Source: Aureobasidium sp. EXF-3400
Taxonomy: Eukaryota > Ascomycota > Dothideomycetes > Dothideales > Saccotheciaceae
Length of the DNA: 11,302 nucleotides
Assembly: GCA_024195585.1 (NCBI GenBank)
Contig: SWBL01000689.1
Span: forward strand, 1-11,302
Reading direction: 5' to 3'
This document shows positions 1 to 6,365 of the stretch, piece after piece. Within the stretch, counting starts at the first letter, position 1. Every line of letters begins with the position of its first letter. The notes beneath the pieces are model-generated. The model saw only the letters and a list, made by a program, of their open reading frames with translations, was not told where the DNA came from and made no database searches. The position numbers and the translations under genes were made by a program.

Positions 1-780
1 GTCACCCACCGTAGTACTAATCTGCCGTTCAACTGCTTATGTATGGCAGAGCGGACGGGATGCCCAGTTTTCAGCTGACTGTGGCCGTACGTGCTTGATG
101 AGGATTCTGAAAACAACAAGTACGTGACAAAATGATGATCCACCATCCCACTGATTTGCTTAGGTGCAGTCGGAGCAACTACCTACCTTAGAGAGGTTGT
201 TGTGGTAGACATCATGGCTCCGATAATTGGCAGTCGAGCAGACTCGAATACCTCCCAAAGACACCAGGATTGCCGTAGAAAACTTGATCCCTTTGACCAA
301 CAGTTGTGCACTTCGATCACAAGTTGAAGTGTGCCTCCTCCAGTCTTTTGTGACAGCCCTCGCGATACAATGCAAGAGGTCGGCACATGAACGAGTAAGG
401 CGATTCAAGATGACGTTCACACGAATCCTTGCAAAGAGCGGTAGACAAAGATTCGACTGATTTCAAACTGTTTGTAGCATGACGTCGAAGTGGATTTGAA
501 GATGGCGAGATTGGGTTGCGATGTCGAAAGAAGTAATTCTTGCGATGGAGGCACGATGGACTCGACGGCTCTGACAAAGGTGGACGGAGTGTCCGTCAAA
601 GCGTTGGCTAAGCATGTGAAAAACGTGCGTATACGGAAAATTGGGGCGAAGTGACCAAGTGCAGGGAGTTACAGAAGGCAAGGGGAGATCAGGAGTTGTT
701 TTAGAGAGGGCTGGCGATGGGTCTTGGCGATCACATGCAAGCTTTCACATGGAAACCATGATGAAATGGCGCGGGAAATC
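1..780. other. Gene-free left flank
   Basis: No coding region is supported here. All reading frames are short, overlap one another on both strands, have unremarkable composition, and give translations with no recognisable domain. No convincing tRNA could be seen by eye. I also saw no pair of strong GTRNGT donors and branch site/AG acceptors that would join these short frames into a plausible spliced gene. It is most likely intergenic DNA and distal upstream sequence of the CHY-RING gene. An unannotated non-coding RNA or the UTR of a gene to the left cannot be excluded without transcript data. Confidence 0.6.
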
Positions 781-1085
781 GTATGACAGCAACCAATGGC
801 CGGCGTGTCGTCTGAAAGTCTTTCCATAGCCTCGGGTTGCTCTTGCCTGTCGTGTGACTTTCAGACGTGCAATTTTCTGCATATGCCATCGAAATATATA
901 CATAACCACCTACAAAAAGTGTCGAGACTTGGATTTGGACTTTGACTTCACTCCCGCCCAACGCTCGTCGACTGAGGGGCTGAAACCAACATAGCCCGCC
1001 CTCAAACACGGATTGACTCGACACTCGACCCTCGTACATATAACACAAGGACAAGGGCAAGGAAAATACGAGGAATACCTTGAAC
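781..1085 (+). promoter_or_regulatory. Upstream region of the CHY-RING gene (CCAAT, TATA-like box, inverted repeat)
   Basis: This stretch directly precedes the ATG at 1086. Seen in sequence: a CCAAT pentamer at 793-797 (the element bound by the fungal Hap/CBC complex), a TATATA run at 895-900 about 190 bp before the ATG, and a second TATA-like CATATAA at 1037-1043. A perfect 12-bp inverted repeat (809-820 and 856-867, 35-nt spacer) lies between the CCAAT and the TATATA. The ATG sits in a favourable context, with A at -3 and G at +4. Which box sets the transcription start is inference. If the 895 box is used, the inverted repeat is promoter DNA and not part of the mRNA leader. Confidence 0.4.
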
Positions 1086-2912
1086 ATGGCCGTCAACGCG
1101 AACACATCGCAGTTCCTCGAGCTGGACGTCGACCGCAGGGCCTCGTCACCGACGCCGGGCACGTCATTGCCCGAGGACGACGGCATGCGTGCACTACGAC
1201 TGAAGATGCACGAGATCAGGAGTCTGGCTGCTTCGACTGAAGAGAAGGCAAGAGCAATGCACCTGCTCATGACAAGGGACTACATCACCATGAACAACCC
1301 CGACCACGAGATGCCCGACCTGTTCCAACAAGGACCCCTCTGTCACCCTGTCCGTTCAAAGGACAATCCATACAACATCACTCCACAAGATCTCGAGCCC
1401 AGCTATTGTTCCGATCAAATCCACGATGAAGGCACTGGCTTGGGATGCGCGCACTATAGTAGGAATGTCAAGGTTCAATGCTTCGACTGCAACCAATGGC
1501 ATCCATGTCGGCATTGCCACGATTCTTCACCAAACCTGCCCTTCCCTCACGGGCTCAATCGTAAAATGACACAGAATATGCTATGCATGCTCTGTAGTAC
1601 TCCACAGCCCGCCGGTCCCACATGCACCAACTGTGGCGTTGATTCTGCCTACTACTACTGTTCCAAATGCAAACTCTGGGACAATGACAGCACCAAGAGC
1701 ATATATCACTGCGATGACTGTGGCATCTGCCGTCGTGGTGAAGGCTTGGGCAAAGACTATGTCCATTGCAAACGATGCAACGTCTGCATCTCCATATCGA
1801 CCAGCAGCACACATCCCTGTGTGGAAAGAGCAACAGACTGTGATTGTCCTCTGTGTCTCGAGTATCTCTTCTCCTCATCGCTGCCGGTAGTGAGTCTGGC
1901 TTGTGGTCACTACATGCACGGAAATTGCTATAAAGAACTCATGCACGTCACATATCGCTGTCCGGTATGCAACAAATCTGCCGTCAACATGGAGCTTCAA
2001 TGGCGGAAACTCGATGATGAGATTCGTCTCCAGCCCATGCCAGAAGATGAATTTGAGGATTCTGCTGCTGCCAAAGCCAACCCTACTCATCGACGTGTTC
2101 CTCGAAGAGTTTTCGTAGGCTGTAATGATTGTGGTGGAAGAGGCTGGTCCCCCTTCCACTGGCTCGGTCTAAAGTGTCCTCACTGCGACGGCTACAACAC
2201 ATCTCAGACTGCTTATGTTGGCTCTGAAACTCCTGGTGCCCGACCGGTCATCCGTCGTCACGAGTTCGCTGGTGTCAACGCACTACCAGCTGTAGTGACT
2301 GGCGCTGAAGAAAGAGCAGATAGCGCTTATGGCTGTCCATCCTCGCCAGCACAAATTCCCGTCTCACAACAACAATTGCCAGTCCAACAACCAGTCTTTG
2401 CACCACACTCACCCACTGGACGGAGTTACTTCCTCCAAGCTGAACATGAAGAAAGCCTTCGCAACACAGAGCGCGCGTTAAGTGCCGGTGATGCATTCCG
2501 CAATCTACCCTACGATATTCTCCAACGCTTCAGTAGAAGTCTATCCCCTATGCGCTACTACCTCGAGGGCTTAGATGCTAGCGCCAATGCAGCCAATCCT
2601 GCTCAAGCGCCAGAGGACCCATCAGCGCCAAAAGACACCGAACAGTCTTCCAGACGGCCGCAAACGGCACAATCACACGAAAGCAGTTTTTGGGGCGAAG
2701 GCAATGCAGGCGTCTTCTTTGGCGACATATCAGAATCTGATGAGGAAGAGGAAGAAGAAGACGGAGAGGGGGAGGATGACGAGGAAGAGAGCGATGAGGA
2801 TGAAGAAGACGAGGACGATGATGAAGATGACGATGGCGTAGGCAGTCAGTTCGGGGATCGAGATGCTTTCCCTGTGGATGAGGATGATTTGAGACTACCT
2901 GGTCATATCTGA
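1086..2912 (+). CDS. CHY zinc finger / CTCHY / RING-H2 E3 ubiquitin ligase (Pirh2/RCHY1 type) with acidic tail
   Basis: Single-exon gene, 608 aa. Domain order matches the RCHY1/Pirh2 family: CHY zinc finger (about 118-185, starting with a GCAHY-type Cys/His pair), CTCHY finger (about 187-248, many CxxC pairs), RING-H2 (C254, C257, C273, H275, H278, C281, C292, C295, all ligands present), then a zinc-ribbon-like module with CxxC at 346/349 and 364/367. Proteins of this family are E3 ligases that recruit a ubiquitin-charged E2 through the RING. The substrate here is unknown. An N-terminal helix-rich segment (about 34-66) precedes the fingers. The C-terminal 230 residues look disordered and contain an acidic block (550-583, 30 of 34 residues Asp/Glu) with SDEE/SDED contexts suited to CK2 phosphorylation. 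I chose ATG 1086 because it has a good context; the frame can only be extended 5' from a non-ATG TTG. The gene converges on SEC59. Family assignment is firm; cellular role is inference. Confidence 0.93.
   Translation: MAVNANTSQFLELDVDRRASSPTPGTSLPEDDGMRALRLKMHEIRSLAASTEEKARAMHLLMTRDYITMNNPDHEMPDLFQQGPLCHPVRSKDNPYNITPQDLEPSYCSDQIHDEGTGLGCAHYSRNVKVQCFDCNQWHPCRHCHDSSPNLPFPHGLNRKMTQNMLCMLCSTPQPAGPTCTNCGVDSAYYYCSKCKLWDNDSTKSIYHCDDCGICRRGEGLGKDYVHCKRCNVCISISTSSTHPCVERATDCDCPLCLEYLFSSSLPVVSLACGHYMHGNCYKELMHVTYRCPVCNKSAVNMELQWRKLDDEIRLQPMPEDEFEDSAAAKANPTHRRVPRRVFVGCNDCGGRGWSPFHWLGLKCPHCDGYNTSQTAYVGSETPGARPVIRRHEFAGVNALPAVVTGAEERADSAYGCPSSPAQIPVSQQQLPVQQPVFAPHSPTGRSYFLQAEHEESLRNTERALSAGDAFRNLPYDILQRFSRSLSPMRYYLEGLDASANAANPAQAPEDPSAPKDTEQSSRRPQTAQSHESSFWGEGNAGVFFGDISESDEEEEEEDGEGEDDEEESDEDEEDEDDDEDDDGVGSQFGDRDAFPVDEDDLRLPGHI
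2733..2834 (+). repeat. GAG/GAT/GAC-rich low-complexity coding tract (acidic stretch)
   Basis: Purine-rich GAN codon tract inside the CHY-RING gene, encoding residues 550-583, of which 30 of 34 are Glu or Asp, broken only by two Gly and two Ser. Codons mix GAG, GAA, GAT and GAC, so the amino-acid property appears maintained rather than being a pure recent microsatellite expansion. Such tracts vary in length between isolates by slippage in many fungi (general knowledge, not tested here). Confidence 0.85.
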
Positions 2913-3371
2913 TTCTTCGACTTGTCTGCAAAGGCTGGGACTGGCAGAACATGAACAAGAAAAAAAAGCATGGAGGTATTTTCTGCTTTATGTCGGGAGT
3001 CATGGAAACTTGCATAGCGTTGTGATTATTGAATTTCGGTTTCAAGCCTATTCGTCTTCATTGCATTGTGCTTCCAAGGCCCGTACAGCAAAACAGAGGG
3101 GGGGGGGGGGGGGGGGTTCGACCATTATCTGATTATTTGGCTTCTCTGCAAGCCGAAGGGAGTCAAAGACAGGATGCAATAAAATCAAAAAGGAGAACAA
3201 TAAAAATAAGAGAGATGGCTCAACCCAAAGGCAAAGACATAAAAGAGGACCGAAAGACCAAAAGAGTCAGAAAGACAGCACACAACCAAGTAGGGAGAGA
3301 AAAAAAAAAAGAAAGGCGCTTACAATCAACTATGTGATCTAAACCCAAAACACAACCAACACCCACAAAGT
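2913..3371. other. Convergent 3' spacer between the CHY-RING gene and SEC59
   Basis: 459 bp with no credible gene, where the two neighbouring transcripts end tail-to-tail. It contains a run of 19 G (3098-3116), AATAAA hexamers on the + strand at 3178-3183 and 3199-3204 that could serve as poly(A) signals for the CHY-RING gene, an 11-A run (3300-3310), and an A-rich, T-poor stretch from about 3155 to 3316. Read on the minus strand that stretch is pyrimidine/U-rich, as expected of a SEC59 3' UTR. A diverged 26-bp copy of the sequence spanning the CHY-RING stop codon recurs at 3126-3151. The open frame through this stretch crosses the G tract and lacks an ATG at its 5' end, so I do not call it a gene. 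Confidence 0.6.
3098..3116 (+). repeat. Homopolymer tract of 19 G
   Basis: Uninterrupted run of 19 G on the + strand, 186 bp after the CHY-RING stop codon. If the CHY-RING transcript extends to the AATAAA hexamers at 3178 or 3199, this would be a 3' UTR G-run able to form a G-quadruplex. Exact length in a read-based assembly is uncertain for such runs. Confidence 0.9.
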
Positions 3372-6060
3372 CTAGATACCCATACTTTTAACCAAAAGCC
3401 ACAAGGCAACAGGAACAACAACATTGTCGTTGGCTCCCGTAAGCACCGCTTCCATAACCGAAGCACCACAGCCACAAATAAACATCTTGCCCACCTCTAA
3501 ACCCCAAAAGCCAACATCTATAGCTGGTAAAGTGGTGGAAGTGGTGTTCTCGGTAGGGTCGTGAACTTCAGGCCATCCTCCAAATCTAACCCATGTTTTT
3601 GCAAGCAGCAATCCGATGGTCACGGCGACGGCAAAAGCGCCGCTGCCTTCGAGACTCTTGCCTCCTATCCAAGGCCATTTGCAGCGACCGAAGCGTCTGC
3701 CGATCAGACTGGCTGCTGCGTCGCCCATGCCTACGCAAATGACTCCCGCCACCATTGCGACTTCGCGACTTTCGTTTTCTGTCTCCCAGCCAGGCCAGCG
3801 GCCAGATTTTGTTCTGCCGATTCCAGCGAGGGAGAGCCATAGTGGGATGGCACAGCCGATAAGGAGGAAAACATGACTGACAACCATGGGTCCTCTTAAA
3901 TCTCGTCCATCGACATATGGAGCAACAAATCGTCCGATGGCGATACCCAGCGGAGGAACCTGACCAGCTCGGATGATTTCCAGAATCAAGAAAATGGCAA
4001 GGACGATACCAAGGGCTAGGGAACAGAAACAAGGATCCACGAAGATGGATGGTAGCAGCATGGTAACCATGACTGCGTGAAAGACTTTTCGCCTAGTATC
4101 CACTTCGATGAAGGGAGTCAAACGCAAGACCGCGATCAGGCCGATGCACAGGACAGCCGCCCAATAAGCAACGATGAGAAGTCGTGTATTGGCCGCACCT
4201 ACCGCAGCTCTCACACCAGGAACCGACGAGCCATAGAACGACAGATTGTGTAGGATCTCATCCTTGTAAGCAATCCGATCAACCCTCGAAGACAAGCCGT
4301 TGTAGAGTGTAGGTATGTCTGAGAAGAGATACTCGAACGCCCAAACAATAGGCTCTGCTGAATTGAGAGCACCTTCCGATATTGTTCTGCGTACTGGAAC
4401 CAGAATAACAAAGGCAATGGTCGTGAGTATGTACATAGCGTACGCCCATTTATACATGAAGGCGCCTTCAGGCGTTAAGTTCAGATGCCAGTCACGTAGT
4501 CGACGATGTCTACGCTGGGCAGCTACGCTCGGAGTGTTGCCAAGCAAAGAAGTGGGAACGTCCATACTTGCGATAGTATGTCTCCTTTTCCTAGAAAAGT
4601 CGTTCGCATCCATAACCGAATCTCGGTGAGGTGGGGGATTTGCTTCGGCTGCTGATTTAGGTTCGTGGAAATCATGGTCAGTTGGAATAATGTTAGTAAC
4701 CAACTTGGGCGTCTTGCGGGTTTGAGACTGTATTTTCTGCACAGTGACATGCTCATCGGCATCGCTGTCCTCATTCTGATAGCGTGTGAAAGGATACACC
4801 CACTTGGTGAGCGCAGCAAGAGGACCGCGTTTTGTCTGAGTAGATTTAGAAGCAATTCGTCGGAACCTCCATCGAGGAACGCGTGCAAGAGCTACGTTCC
4901 AGCGTGCGACATGAGTGCACAAGACGAGAACCCACACGCCTCCAACCCATAAGAGAGCACGTAGGATAGCAGTCTGAGGCGAAGTGGCGAAAAGGAGAAG
5001 ATTGATCAAGCCAGCTGACAAAAGATGCTTCTCGGCAGCCAGAAGACTGGTCGTGGTCAAGTAGTGTAAGGGTGGTAAGAGAGCCTGATGGAGAGGGTAG
5101 AGCAGAGTAAGGAGCTCGGGCTGGAGGAAGGGGGGCTCGCTGGCCTTGAGTTTGTAGGGTGCAGGAGGATATGCGGACGAGGGTAGCTCGGTGTTCTCGG
5201 AGAAGATGAGTGGAGTGATGGAGACAATCCAATGAAGCGTGTTCATATCCTTGAGGCGAGACAGAGGAGGAAAGAGACGTGGTGGCAGAGAAGCCAGGCC
5301 CAGAATTAGGTTGGGTAAGAGCAGAGCGGGGTATTGAGGCAGCAGAGAGAGGGCGATCAAAACAGGGACAAAAGTAGGATAGAGGATGGAAGCAGGATCG
5401 AACGAGGGAGGTACTCGGAAGCGGCGCCATCGGGGACGAGTTGTGTCGTCGGAAGGGGAGAAGATGACAACCCTCAGGGGGTAGACAGCGATTAGGAGGG
5501 CTACAATGGCCAACTGAGAGGCGAGCTCTACTGCAAAGCGTCAGTATGCGGCTCACACATTCAAGACTGCTAGACATACCTCGATGCCAGTTCCAGAGAG
5601 CACGTCTCACAGAAGGAGCCAGTATGATGATCAGGCCAATGGAAGCGAGCAGAGCACCCTCTGAGATGCGACGGATGCGTTCAGCTCTCCTCCTCTTCTC
5701 GAACAGCCGCCGCGCGAGCAGCAAATCATCTTCTTCAGCATGCTCTGTTGGTGTCGGAGTCGGCTTGTGATCGAAGTAACCTTCAGATAAGCGGCGGCCT
5801 TGGTTGTCGAGTTGCGAGGGAGTGAGCAGTGGGGTCGGCGAGCCGTCTTCTTGTCGCAGTCCTTTGGCAGGCCGTAGGGAGGCTGGTGGGAGAGCTTTCA
5901 GGTATTGTGATGGTCGTTCATCGTCGGCCTCTGTGCCACTCTCGCTCGACAAGTTTGTTGGAGTTTGGTAGTTGCTGCTCTCTTCAGACCTAGCAGCTCG
6001 GCGGCCACGGCGGGCATACGGGTGTGGTGAGCGTTCTCGTTCATCGCCGGCGGTGGGCAT
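3372..6060 (-). CDS. SEC59: Dolichol kinase (Sec59/DOLK family), two exons
   Basis: Spliced gene: exon 1 6060-5580, intron 5579-5531, exon 2 5530-3372, giving 879 aa. Dolichol kinase uses CTP to phosphorylate dolichol at the ER membrane, making the lipid carrier for N-glycans, O-mannose and GPI anchors. Evidence: the C-terminal third is polytopic and carries the family CTP-site pattern D-x2-A-x3-G-x3-G followed by KW and K-S-x-E-G (D764 to G789), plus an upstream RKxFH motif (about 642-645). Hydrophobic segments recur from residue 135 on. The protein is longer than yeast Sec59 (519 aa, known) because of a hydrophilic N-terminal extension (1-130, Ser/Pro/Arg-rich) and a hydrophilic loop (about 388-511). 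The exon 1/2 join is phase 1 and restores one continuous membrane protein. Related CTP-dependent diacylglycerol kinases (Dgk1) are much shorter, so they are unlikely. It is tandem with APE2, 305 bp apart. Confidence 0.92.
5531..5579 (-). other. SEC59 intron (49 nt, phase 1)
   Basis: On the minus strand the intron begins GTATGT, has a TACTGAC branch site and ends TTTGCAG. Removing it joins the frame ending ...WNWHR to the frame containing the kinase through a Val codon split G|TA. Its length is not a multiple of three and it has no stop in the incoming frame, so retention shifts the frame rather than stopping at once. Confidence 0.92.
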
Positions 6061-6365
6061 TATGTGAGAGCCGTCGGTTCATCTTACGATTGACTCCTAA
6101 TTATTCATAAACATTACTAGAAGGATGCTCTTTTACCAGGACACGAATGCCTCGTCTCAACAGTGACGCACGCTTGACTTGGCGTCACCATTTCCGACAG
6201 CTCCCTGAATTCTGACATGTGAATCCGAACTATCGACGATCGTCACAACGGCCACCACTTGTCTTCATGTTGACTTAAGAGCAGAAATATAGTCATGTTA
6301 CTTTCTCTACTTAATCGTCACATGTCTATCACATAATATTACATATTTATCAAGTCCTGAATTGC
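6061..6365 (-). promoter_or_regulatory. SEC59 upstream region / APE2 3' region with four GTGACG motifs
   Basis: 305 bp between the SEC59 start and the APE2 stop, both on the minus strand; no gene fits. It holds four copies of the hexamer GTGACG: on the + strand at 6163-6168, and on the minus strand at 6183-6188, 6241-6246 and 6316-6321. Each contains the TGACG half-site recognised by ATF/CREB-type bZIP factors. The first two form a 7-bp inverted repeat (6163-6169 / 6182-6188). A 10-bp palindrome lies at 6235-6244. Two short upstream ORFs precede the SEC59 ATG (6114-6097 and 6082-6041). The right part, AT-rich near 6331-6350, should belong to the APE2 3' UTR. Regulatory meaning is inference. 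Confidence 0.4.

Noticed and set aside
230..300. tRNA-like TTCGAGTC (B-box-like) on the minus strand
   Set aside because: The flanking bases do not form a T-arm stem, and no acceptor or anticodon arm could be matched.
731..1270. 179-codon open frame on the minus strand across the CHY-RING promoter and start
   Set aside because: It runs antisense into the conserved CHY-RING coding start, has no recognisable domain, and low-complexity composition explains it.
3029..3337. 102-codon + strand frame in the convergent spacer
   Set aside because: It lacks an ATG at its 5' end, reads through the G19 tract as poly-Gly, and is Lys/Arg-rich only because of the A-rich tract.
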